Below are positions 50,630-60,810 of a DNA stretch of 64,000 bases, in pieces. The notes below the pieces were generated by a model. The model searched no databases. It saw only the letters and a list, made by a program, of their open reading frames with translations, and was not told the origin of the DNA. The position numbers and the translations under genes were made by a program. The DNA lies in assembly GCA_005765155.1 (NCBI GenBank), contig VCCP01000002.1, positions 1,860,001-1,924,000 on the forward strand, read 5' to 3'. The first letter of the stretch is position 1, and every line of letters starts with the position of its first letter. The DNA is from Zelopaecilomyces penicillatus (lineage: Eukaryota; Ascomycota; Sordariomycetes; Hypocreales; Pseudodiploosporaceae).

Positions 50630-51110
50630 GAAAAAGTATTTATAGACTTTATTATAAGACTCCTATCTATTATATTTAATAAAAGAGATATAGATATAAT
50701 CCTAATAATTATAGACTAATATATAAAGTATTATCTATTTTTTCTAGTAAATATAATTATTATTATAATAGATCTTATAGAATTATTCTATTAAAAGATA
50801 GAATTAAAATATAGGATATTAAAGAGGATTATATTAGATAGAGATCTTATTTTTATTAATAAGTTTTAATTAGAACTTTATTATATATCCTAAATAAAGA
50901 AAAAGCTTTTAATAATATTTTACCCTTAAATTAATAGATAAATAAAATAGATAAATTAAATACTAGAATATTATTTATATTACTTTTTAATAAAAGAATA
51001 AATAGCTTAGATAAAGCTTCTTTAAATAATATAATTTACTTATAACTCTATAATCTTTATAATAATTAATTACTCTCCTAATAAAGTATTATTTGATTAT
51101 AAATCAGGGT
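50630..51110 (+). pseudogene. Gypsy integrase core remnant
   Basis: One plus frame read through stops gives a Ty3-type integrase outline: FIDFIIRLL, then LDRDLIFINKF (first part of the ISDRGPQFVSKFW motif), then YYP and NYSPNKVLFDY. It lies downstream of the RT, the gypsy order. Many stops are present. Confidence 0.75.
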
Positions 51111-53084
51111 TTTTAAATATTAAGGATAATATTATAAAAGGGGAGATATTAATAGTATAAAGCTGGTTAGAGAAACTGATAGAAGTATAAGAAATATTAA
51201 TAAAGTACTAGTAATAAGTAATTAAAGCCTAAACTAAAAACTATAATAAACTATATATACCCTTAATACTTTAGAAAAAGGATATAATTATATTAAATAT
51301 AAAGAATCTATACTTAAAGATAAAAAGAAAGTTAATACTAAGATTTATTAATCTATTCTAAATCTTATAAAAAATTAGAATATAAATATATTAATTAGTA
51401 TTATTTAAGTAATATTTATAGATTTATAATATATTCTATATCAGCCTATTAGAATTATAGATATAATAAATAGAGGATATTAATAATAGCTTATTAATAT
51501 TAGAACTAAAAGATAAAGAGGAATAGAAGATTAAAGAAATTAAAGATTAATTAAAAATTAAAAGAGAATTATATTATCTAATTAAATAATTAGATTAGCT
51601 TTTAGAATATAATTAATAGATTATAATCAGTAAGATAAATACTCTAAAGCTAGTAAAAGTATTTAAAAAGAATCAGATAAAAAGAGAGTATAAGCTAGAT
51701 AAAGATATAATATAATAGGATAAAAATACTATAAAGTTATAGTTATAAATAAAAAGAACTTGAAAGTTATATACCAGAGAATAATATTCTATTTTATACC
51801 TTTTAATCTATTATAAGCAGGTAGTAAAAAGATAAGAAAGAGATATAGATAGTATAATAAAAAGCCTTTTATTATAAAATAAAACTAGAAACCAGAGACT
51901 AGAGCTAATAGCTTAATAATATACTAGTAAACTCTAAGCTATACCTATTTAAAACTAAATAATTATATATACTTAAGCTTATTATTAAGCTTATTTAATA
52001 CTAACTTATTCTCTTATATTATAATAATAATAGTAATATAAGCTATATACTTAATATATTATTAAGATATAAAGCTAGTATTTATCTAGATAAGATAAAG
52101 GCTTTATATAGCCTTTTATTTAATTAAGTTAATATAGTATAAGGCCTTAAGATTTGCTTATTAAGCTTAAATAGCCTACTATTAAATTAGTATTAAAATA
52201 TAAATGAAATATTTATAGATTTATTTAAATATTCTATTATTCTTAAAGGCAGAGCTATTAAATAGCTAATAATATTTAATAGGCCTTCTTTTTCTCCTTA
52301 TAGGCCTTATTAGTTTTAACTTAAGCCTTAGCAAGGCTAGTAATACTATAAGCTTAATAATATATAATCTTAGCTAACTTAAAGGTATAATAAAGCTTAA
52401 GTAATATATTAATAATCTATTAAATAAATTTGCTTATAAAAATAAGAGGGCTATCCTTATTATAATTATTATCCTTATTAAAGATATATATATTAAGTAT
52501 TATATTTAAAAAGTTAAGAATATTATTTAGCTCTTAAGTATTGCTTAGTATAAAGGCTATAGATCTAAATATTATTAAATTATTAGTAAAATCCATTTAA
52601 ATAATATAGATTAATATACTATTAATAGATATTATTCCTATTATTATATTATTAATAATATATTAATTTAGTATTAGTAAATAAATACTAGATTAATATT
52701 ATCTTATTAGGCTTAATCTGCTCTTTTATTATCTTAATATCTATTACTATAGCTATTTATATATAATATATATATTATATATATTCTATAATAATTAGCT
52801 TAATATAATCTAGCTATTTTATAATTATATAGATTTAGGTAATAAATCTTTTAAGAGATATAATAATATAATAAAGAGATAATAAAAGAATAATAAAATA
52901 AAAGAGATAAATAAAAGAGATATAATAAAAGATATAATTATAAATAAATAAAAAGAATATACTAAGTTTAAGTTCTAAGAAAATAAAAATTCTAGAATAA
53001 TAAAATAATAATAGTAGGGAAAATCTATTATAGGGTAATAGATATATAATTAAGGTATTAGGATATTACCCTTAAAGGGGAAGA

Positions 53085-53226
53085 TAATTATAATAGGATT
53101 AAATATTTAGGTATCTGATTATAATATATAATCTAGAAGACTATTAATTATCTGGGCTTTAATAGCCTTTTATACTTAAAGGGTATAAAGAAAAAATAAC
53201 TTAGCTTAAGTATAAGTCTTATTATT
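53085..53226 (+). repeat. 3' LTR of the gypsy element, first half
   Basis: Homologous to 46560-46700. It is cut after TTATT at 53222-53226, where the copia insertion begins, and resumes at 59861. Confidence 0.8.
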
Positions 53227-53624
53227 TGTTAAAATAAAATGGGTTTTTTCTATATATAGCAGCTTAATCTGCTATAGCCTAGCAGCTAGATCTATATAGC
53301 TCAGTAAGCTAAGCTTATAAAGCCCTTATAGCTTAACCTATAAAGGGATAGACTAGTGCTTACTTTCTATTTTAGTATTTGGAATATCTAACAATTCCAA
53401 ATAGTTATTTAGAATATCTTAAAATAATTCTAAATTATCTTAGAATTAAATAGATATAAAAGATAGAAGGATTCCTAATTATATCCTTCTTCTTTTCTAT
53501 ATTAGTAATTTAATTATTTCTTTCTTCTTTTCTATAGACTTTACTCTGGATAACTATTCACTGCCTTTCTTTTACTGTTATTACTACTAGCTTTAATTAT
53601 AACTTTATACTATAAATTATAATA
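53227..53624 (+). repeat. Copia LTR copy A
   Basis: Starts TGTTAAAATAAAATGGG and ends ATTATAATA. It is 398 bp, lacking one 23-bp unit of a short tandem repeat near its start that is present in copies B and C. It is more AT-rich than the other two. Confidence 0.88.
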
Positions 53625-53878
53625 GATTATAAGCCTGAAAGAATAATTATTCTAGACTATAAAAAAAAGACTCTTTTTCCTGCTATATTTAACCTCTTTA
53701 TATATCAGATTTTTCACCCCTCCTCTGACCAGTTAGACTTATATTTCCCATTAATCAGAAGTCATGAAAAACACTATATATATAAGAGTTAAATATTGGA
53801 CCTATAGCTTATAGTATAACCTACCTTCAGATTTACAGATTACTAATTCAGACTTATAGAATTATAGGTCATAGCTTT
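53625..53878. other. 254-bp spacer between copia LTR copies A and B
   Basis: No reading frame is supported. It ends in GCTTT (53874-53878) against LTR B. I infer it to be the first part of the element's leader, which originally continued into the segment just left of LTR C. Confidence 0.6.
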
Positions 53879-54299
53879 TATTGTAATTTATAGTATAAAG
53901 TTATAACTAAAGCTAGTAGTGATAGCAGTGGAAGAAAGGCAGCGAATAGTTATCTAGAGTAAAGTCTATAGAAAAGAAGAAAGAAGTGATTGAATTGTTG
54001 ATATAGAAAAGAAGAAGAATATAACTAGGAATCCTTTTATCTTTTATATCTATCTAATTCTAAGATAATTTGGAATTATTTTAAGATATTCCAAATAACT
54101 ATTTGGAATTATTAGATATTCTAAATACTAAAACAGAAAGTAAGCACTAGTCTATCCCTTTATAGGTTAAGCTATAAGGGCTTTATAAGCTTAGCTTATT
54201 AAGCTGTGTAGGTCTAGCTGCTAGGCTATAGCAGGTTAAGCTGCTAGACTATAACAGGTTAGGCTGCTATATATAGAAAAAACCCATTTTATTTTAACA
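53879..54299 (-). repeat. Copia LTR copy B (3' LTR of the minus-strand body)
   Basis: Reads TGTTAAAATAAAATGGG... to ...TTACAATA on the minus strand, 421 bp. A purine tract AAAGGGAG lies immediately upstream on the minus strand (54300-54307), as expected for a 3' LTR. It is inverted relative to copies A and C. Confidence 0.9.
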
Positions 54300-54307
54300 C
54301 TCCCTTT
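54300..54307 (-). other. Polypurine tract of the copia element
   Basis: AAAGGGAG on the minus strand directly abuts the TG of LTR B, the usual plus-strand priming position. Confidence 0.75.
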
Positions 54308-57300
54308 AGCAAGCTATATAGTATATAGCTAGCTCTTTATAAGGGGTTTTTGCAGGTTTAAAAGGCTTAAAAAGCCTTGAAAAATAAGGCCTATTAAAGC
54401 CTTAGTTAGCCTATCAGCAGGTATAGCCTTAGTTGTAAGATAATTTATCTTAAATAGCTTGCTAGCTGCTTTCTGCCTAATATAGTGGAATTTTAGCAGG
54501 GTATGCTTAGTTCGGGCGTGCTGATCAGGGTTCTTAGCATTGCTTATAGAGGCTGTATTATCATAATATAGGTCTATAGGCCGCTGAAGGGGGATTTTTA
54601 GCTCTGTAAAGAGCCCAGAGAGCTATTTTAGCTCTTTTATAGCCTCTACTAAAGCATCTGATTCAGCTTCTATAGTTGAGAGGGCTATAGTGGTCTGTCT
54701 TTTAGCCTTCCAGCAGATAGGCCCGCTAGCTAGCTTAAAGAGGTACCCATAGATGGATTTGCTAGTGGTTTTACAGCCTGCAAAATCACTGTCTGAATAG
54801 CCTAGCAGCTAAAGAGCTGGCTGTCTAGCCTGTATAAGGCCTGAGGCCTTATATAAGATAGCTAGTTCTTTAGAGCCTTTTAGGTACTTTAAAAGGTTCC
54901 TAGCTGCGTTATAGTGGTTGATATAGCCCTGTTGTATATATCGAGAAAGCCACTGTATTGGAAAGGCTATATCAGGCCTGGAAAGCAGTATAAGATACAT
55001 TAAAGTCCCTATAATCTGCTGATAGGTCTGTTGTTCGGCAGGGGTAAGACCCCTTTTTAGGGGTTCTTTTAGTGCTCCGGGCTGTAGGGGGATAGCTGTA
55101 GGGGTTGCATCTTGTAGCTGAAAGCGCTGAAGAGCCTCATCAATATACTAAGACTGGTGTAACCATAGCTCCTTTTTAGCCCGATTATAGCTGATTTGGA
55201 CCCCTAAGAAAAAGGCTGTAGGGCCTCTATCTTCTATAGCAAAGACCTTATTTAACAGGCGTTTTAGCTTGTTAATATAGGGTAGGTCAGGTCCTATAAT
55301 AAGGCAGTCATTAATATAGGTTATAATAAAGGTATTAGTCTTAGTATTGATAAAGACTGCTGGGTCAGAGACTAAGGGTTGGAACCCTAGGGTAGCTAGC
55401 AGCTTAATTAGCTGCTGTTGCCACTCATGGGGGCCTTGCTTTAGCCTATATAGGGCCTTTTTTAGTAGAATAACCTGTTTTATAGCAGGGTTATAGCCTA
55501 GCTTAGCTAATAAGGCTGTTAAAGGCTGGTTTCCAGGGGTCTGGGTCTCTATAAAAGAAGAGAGACCTTCTGGAAATTCCATAAAAATATCCTCAGATAA
55601 CTGGCTGTTTAAAAAAAGCCCCTATAAAATCGATTTGTTCAATTTCCCAGTTATAAGAGGCTGCTAAAGCTAGTAAAATCCGCCAAGTAGGGGGAATACT
55701 AGTAGCTATAAATGTTTTAAAGTAGTCTTTTCCTTCAATTTGCATAAAACCCTTTATAACAAGCCTAGCCTTATATTTTAAGGGCTGATTTTGTGAATCC
55801 TTTTTAAGCTTAAGAACAAGCCTATTTTTCAGGATTTTTCGGTCTTTTGGAACCTCTGAAAAAGGGATAAAATACATGACTTTAGCTTGTAAAATCTGAT
55901 AGAATTCGCTATAAATAGCACTAATCCATTGTTTTTTAGCAGGGTCTTTTAGGGCTTGTTTCCAGCCAGCAGGTTCTGAAGAAGCCTTAGCAGTGAATTT
56001 TGCCTTTAGCTTATAGCAGATATCTATAGGGTAGGCAAGATCTAGCTGTATAGGTTCAGAGTCTTCTAACAGCTGTTCAGGCTGTTCAGTAGGCTGTGGC
56101 AATTGTGTTACAGGCTGTGATACAGGCTGTGGCAGCTGTTGTAGCGGTTATGGCAGCTGTTATAGCGTCTGTAGTACAGGCTCTGGCAGCTGGATAGGTC
56201 TTCTGGCTTGATCAAGGGCTTGTAAATCGGTCAGATCCTTTAGGGTAGGTTGATCTGTTGATTTTGGCGGGGTGTAAAGCTCTTCTAATTCTCTCTCTAA
56301 GCTAGAAGAGCTCTGAAGACTGTGAAAATTGCCCTTAAGGCCCTGACTTATAGGGCCTATTCCTTCTATAATATAAAGAAAAGAGGTCTTAGTTATCTGC
56401 TGGTGGGAAGGTATATAGACTGAATAGATGTTTTTGCCTAGTGTGGCCAGTAGCCTAGCTGGCTCTGTTCTAGGGCTTAGTTTAGCACCTTGTTGGCGCT
56501 TCTCAGCAGGGATAACAACCTCACAGTAGGCTCCAATAGCTCTGTAGGCTGCCAGATTTGGCTTGTTAGCTGCTAGAGCTGGTTTTAGCTCTTGTAAGAA
56601 GAGCTGTAGTGGGCTGAGGTCCCTGTTTGTAACCGCTGTACAGTTGATAAGGTTAACTATAGCAGGTAAAATAGCGGTCTAAAGAAAAAGTGGCAGTTGG
56701 GCCCAGATCATAGTGGCCCGTAGTCGATCTAGAATAACCCTTATAAAGCGTTCTGGCAGGCTATTTTGCTCATGAATATAGGGGCTAGATATGCTAAAAC
56801 CAATACCTTTGCCTGTTAGCCAGTCTTTTAATAATACTAAGATCTCTTTTCTACTATTGAAATGCAGCTGTAAAGGGTATTTTTTATAGTGGGCTTTTAG
56901 CCCTTTAAATAACCCCTTTATAGCAGAGAAGACAGTATAACCTTCCTTATTAGATAGTAAGAGAACCTTTTGATAACAGGATTTTCTTTCTATTAGAATA
57001 AGCCCTATAGGGAGCTTATTATAGGGGGTCGGTTTTATCTGAAAGGTGTCTCCCTTTATAACCTCTAGTACTTCCAGTGGGTCTGGAATTGGGTTTTTAG
57101 AGGGTCTATATACTAATTTAGCCTGTATATAAGCTAAACAGAAGAAATCTGCTTCTTTTATAACAGTAAAATCAGATAAGCCTGCTGAAATTTTAGCGGT
57201 CTTTTTCAGCAGCTGTAGGCCAATATGGCCGAGATGGATGTGCTAAATCCCTGCTAGCTGTAATAGCTTTTGGTAGCTAGTTTTAGCTGAAAGACCTGTA

Positions 57301-57785
57301 TCTCTCTCTATAACAGTGTTTTCAGAGGGTTCTAGAAGGGATATAGCATCTTCTAGTGGGTCTTGTGGCAGGCCTGAGTCTGGATCAGGGCTTTCTGGTA
57401 TGTATAGGCCTGAAATTTCAGGGCTTTTTGTTGGTTCCAGCAGCTGTTTAGCTGGTTCAGAGGGCTCAGTGAGGTCCTTGTATACACCAGGGGGGGGTTT
57501 GGAGGTGATTTCAATCGCTATTAGATAGCTATAATAGTGGTTGGAAGGCCCTGTAAATTCAGGTGTGGGCTTTCCTTTTTGCTGAAGGAAGAAGCCGTGT
57601 TTAATGAAGTTTAGCAGTCCATAGCAGGTTCGGTCCATTGTAAATAGCTTCTCTTGCAGAAGTGTACCGCCAGAAGTATAATGCTTTACCCTACTCATTA
57701 TATTTATATTCATATCAGGGATATATAGTGTATTTTTCAGCTCTAGAGTGCTATAAGTCCTGGGTTCAAGCCCTATAAGCACTAT
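54308..57785 (-). pseudogene. Copia pol: gag-pre-integrase, integrase, reverse transcriptase, RNase H
   Basis: Read on the minus strand: LKNTLYIPDMNINIMS and the gag-pre-integrase region (57785-57243), integrase with HIHLGHIGLQLL and SPYIHEQNSLPERFIR (about 57240-56650), RVT_2-type RT (56102-55148: WKQALKDPAKKQW, LKYKARLVIKGF, YNWEIEQIDFIGAF, KKALYRLKQGPHEW, FINTKTNTFIITYIND), then RNase H with RPDIAFPIQWLSRY and GYSDSDFAGCKTTSKSIYG. Stops interrupt it at several points, for example near 57242, 56680, 56160, 55592, 55147 and 54808. The RT active-site YVDD position reads YIND. Confidence 0.88.
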
Positions 57786-58299
57786 AAATACAGCTGTTTC
57801 AGATCCTTTTGGATAGATTGGACCGCCATCAGTTGCTATAGGCCTTGGTTTCTTATTATAGGCGCTATAACTAATAAAGAGGGTTCTATTATTAATGATA
57901 TGGTATATTAAGCCAGTATTATATAGCAGGGCATTCTTTAAATTAGCATTATAATAGGTGCTATAAGCTGTTTCTTTAGGCTCTATAGCTTCTAAACCTT
58001 CTATATCAGATTCAGAATCAGAGCTCTAGGTGCTGGCTGTAGTGTTCCAGTCATTTATAGATAGGTTATAAGTGCCTATCATAAAGGAAGCTTTATCAGG
58101 TTCCTTGCTGCTAGTAGTAGGCTTCTTTGTCTTTTTATCCTTCTGAAAGGGCTTATAAGGCTGTTTTTCAATGGATTTAGACGGTTTTTCCTTCTTTTTA
58201 AAGTCCTTATAGGTCTTTTTAGAAGGTTCCTTAGCTTCTCTAGCCCTATAAGAGCTAGCTTTTATAACTGAAGAGCTTTTATCTTATAGCTCTTCTAGC

Positions 58300-59069
58300 A
58301 AGTCCGCTATAAGGAACTGTAAATTCAGGGCATCTAGTGAAGTGCCAAGCGCTGTATGAATCCTGATATTATTCCTTTAGTGTTCAGCCCACTATAGGAA
58401 AGCTTCTTTTATAGCCTTCAGATACTGATTTATCTGATCTATGGGCTGTATAGTAACTAAAGCTAACTATAGCTTAGCAAGTCGAGTATTGAATTCGCTA
58501 TTAAATGCCTCTATAGAGCCTTTATAGCTGTTGAAGCTAAGCTCATGAAAGGCACTGTAGAGGGTTCCGCGCTGCAGGGTAGCACTGCAGCAGTATTGCT
58601 TGTTCAGTATTTGATAAGCTTCCAGAGGCGTTGTAGCCCAACTTATAGAGGCTTGTGGGTGTTGTGAGCAGCTGTTGCGAAGTAATAGAAGCAAAATAGC
58701 CTGATAATGATCGCTAAGGCTGAGGCTTATAGTGGGGTTTAAAAGAAAAGTGGGTAATCCAAGTGCCTATAGTTGGATTGATAGGGCCTGAAGCCATTGA
58801 TCATAGTTGTCAGGGCCCCTTAACCTATAGGCTTCTGGAAAGGCCTGTATTTTCTTAGATAGCTCTTTTAGAGCTAGTTCCCCTAGTATATTAGAGGGCT
58901 ATGCTAGCTATGGCAGTGGCTGAGGTGGCTCAGATTGAGGTTGTGGAGGTTCTTCAGCAGTCTTAGCAGCTGTAGCCGCTGTAAATTGGCCCTGTAGCTG
59001 TTGTAATTGCTGTGTGAGCTCCTGTATCTGAGATTGAAGAGCCTGTAATTCTAATGAATTCTCTTCCAT
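58300..59069 (-). pseudogene. Copia gag remnant
   Basis: The frame starts MEENSLELQALQSQIQ at 59069 with a Gln-rich coiled coil, then LRGPDNYDQWLQALSIQ and ILNKQYCCSATLQRGTLYSAFHEL, matching the copia-type gag (UBN2-like) layout. Several TAG codons interrupt it. Between here and pol lies a Lys-rich linker and a protease site reading YNTGLIYHI, where the catalytic D is N. Confidence 0.8.
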
Positions 59070-59439
59070 TAAAAGGTCCTGACCTGATATTTTCAGGATC
59101 AGACTGTTATAACTAGTAGTTATAGCGGTATAGAGGAAAAATAAGCTTCTAAAAATAAGCTTATAGCTGTATAATAGTGTTATAAACAGCTGAAAGTATC
59201 GGTTATAGTAGTGCTATAAATGGCCGGGTCTTAGTAAGAGCCCTGAAAATAGCTAATTGGCTAGGGGGGGGGGTGACAGGCGTGAGGGTTGCTTGTCATA
59301 TGCTAGCTATAGTCGGGTTATAGTATAGCCAGCACAGCGTCTTTGCTTAGTCAGCTGACTTCTATAGTCTTATATAGGCTTTTTACAAAGTTAACTAGCA
59401 ATTCAAGTGATTAACTGTATTTAGTATAGTTAGTAAAGC
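59070..59439. other. Copia leader segment between gag and LTR C
   Basis: About 370 non-coding bases with a G9-10 run near 59258-59267. It ends in AAAGC (59435-59439) directly against the TG of LTR C. Confidence 0.65.
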
Positions 59440-59860
59440 TGTTAAAATAAAATGGGTTTTTTCTATATATAGCAGCCTAACCTGCTATAGTCTAGCAGCT
59501 TAACCTGCTACAGCCTAGCAGCTAGACCTGCATAGCTCAGTAAGCTAAGCTTATAAAGCCCTTATAGCTTAACCTATAAAGGGATAGACTAGTGCTTACT
59601 TTCTGTTTTAGTATTTGGAATATCTAATAATTCCAAATAGTTATTTGGAATATCTTAAAATAATTCCAAATTATCTTAGAATTAGATAGATATAAAAGAT
59701 AGAAGGATTCCTAGTTATATCCTTCTTCTTTTCTATATCGGCAATTCAATCACTTCTTTCTTCTTTTCTACAGACTTCACTCTGGATAACTATTCGCTGC
59801 CTTTCTTCCACTGCTATCGCTACTAGCTTTAGTTATAACTTTATACTGCAAATTGCAATA
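59440..59860 (+). repeat. Copia LTR copy C
   Basis: Starts TGTTAAAATAAAATGGG and ends ATTGCAATA, 421 bp, same strand as copy A and opposite to copy B. It is the least mutated of the three and is followed by TTATT and the remainder of the gypsy LTR. Confidence 0.9.
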
Positions 59861-59924
59861 TTATTAATTAATTAATAGAAGCTATATAGTCCTATCTAGC
59901 TATACCTAGAATTCCCTTTATAAT
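59861..59924 (+). repeat. 3' LTR of the gypsy element, second half
   Basis: Homologous to 46696-46760 (AATAGAAGCTATATAG... to CCCTTTATAAT). It starts with the second TTATT copy of the copia target-site duplication. Confidence 0.8.
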
Positions 59925-60810
59925 AATGAATTAAAGTTTATTATATTTATTTATAACTTATTTTTTTATTATAATATTAATATTTTTATATTATTTTTAT
60001 TAAATATATTTAATATATTAATTTCTTTAATATTATATATATATTTTATAATTTTTTAATTTAATTTATTATAATAAAATTATTATATATATAATATATA
60101 ATACATAATAAGATATAATTTTAATATTATATAATCTTAATATAAAGATTTATTAAATAATTTATTTTAATATAAATATATAATATCTAAAGATTAAATA
60201 AATATTATAATTATAAGAAATTATATTAATAAAAATCTATATATTCTTTAGAATAATAATTATTAATAAATCTTTAAATCGCTCAATATTATAGCTATAA
60301 GTTGAATTTTTATTAAGATATCTTTATTTTAGCTAGATATTAGGTCTATTTATATGCCAATTGCTGCCGCACAGTCTTCAGTGGGCTATAAAATGTGGGG
60401 CAGGTCACGCCGTGACAATATTTCTGGCCATTGACTGTACTTGATCCAACCACAGTTACCAGGCTGCACATGTAGAATGAGATGCCCCGCAGATTAGTTC
60501 CAGCCCCGCCTCAGCGATTATGATAATGGAGCCTGTACCGCCACCACCACACATTTTGCGCACACCAGCCCCATAATCGAAAGGCGGTTTACTACTGGCC
60601 TGCGAGGAATCACCAGCTTCGCTTTTTTATGAGAAGTTTGTGTGGGAATTCTGATACTTCAATCACCATCTCTCTTGCCCTTATACTTCTTCGGGATACC
60701 AAGCGAGTAGGCCTGGCCAGTTCCCTTTTCTTGCCTGTTACACATTGCTACCACTGTCATTTTCTTCTTGAATCCCATCTCCTGCAAGATTAGCTCCCGA
60801 CACCGCTGGA
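59925..60810. other. AT-rich right edge of the transposon block and eIF5B promoter
   Basis: 59925-60340 is nearly pure A+T without recognisable coding. Composition switches at about 60345 to balanced DNA. 60350-60810 is the promoter and pyrimidine-rich leader of the eIF5B gene. No gene is supported. Confidence 0.6.

Larger units (their letters stand above)
53227..59860 (-). mobile_element. Ty1/copia-type retrotransposon, rearranged, with three LTR copies
   Basis: The insertion is bounded by TTATT on both sides (53222-53226 and 59861-59865). From left to right: LTR A (plus), 254-bp spacer, LTR B (minus), purine tract, coding body on the minus strand, non-coding leader, LTR C (plus). The body has the Ty1 order gag, protease, integrase, RT, RNase H. 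Several in-frame stops, nearly all TAG/TAA replacing likely CAG/CAA codons, make it inactive, but it is far less mutated than the gypsy host. The expected second minus-oriented LTR upstream of gag is absent; a plus-oriented copy stands there instead. The minus strand is given because the genes read that way. Confidence 0.85.
46560..59924 (+). mobile_element. Ty3/gypsy LTR retrotransposon, RIP-degraded, interrupted by a copia-type insertion
   Basis: The gypsy element has an internal region at about 46761-53084 read on the plus strand. The pol order is Ty3-type: RT (about 48960-49400), RNase H (about 49600-49900), integrase (about 50630-51110). Its 201-bp LTRs are 46560-46760 and a second copy split by the copia insertion into 53085-53226 and 59861-59924; the split halves sum to 206 bp, that is 201 plus the 5-bp target duplication. 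A purine tract AAAGGGGAAGA (53074-53084) precedes the 3' LTR. All frames contain many TAA/TAG codons, and differences between the LTRs are nearly all transitions, as expected for RIP. I could not settle the element's own target-site duplication because the flanks are AT-rich. Confidence 0.85.

Noticed and set aside
53227..59860. Simple nested insertion of a second copia into the first
   Set aside because: That would leave LTRs of the inner copy in the same orientation and could not place the TG end of a plus LTR next to the same AAAGC target as the far end of a minus LTR.
46540..59930. Target-site duplication of the gypsy element (TATAA on both sides)
   Set aside because: TATAA occurs at both edges, but in nearly pure A+T flanks this match is expected by chance and the LTR end is uncertain by several bases.
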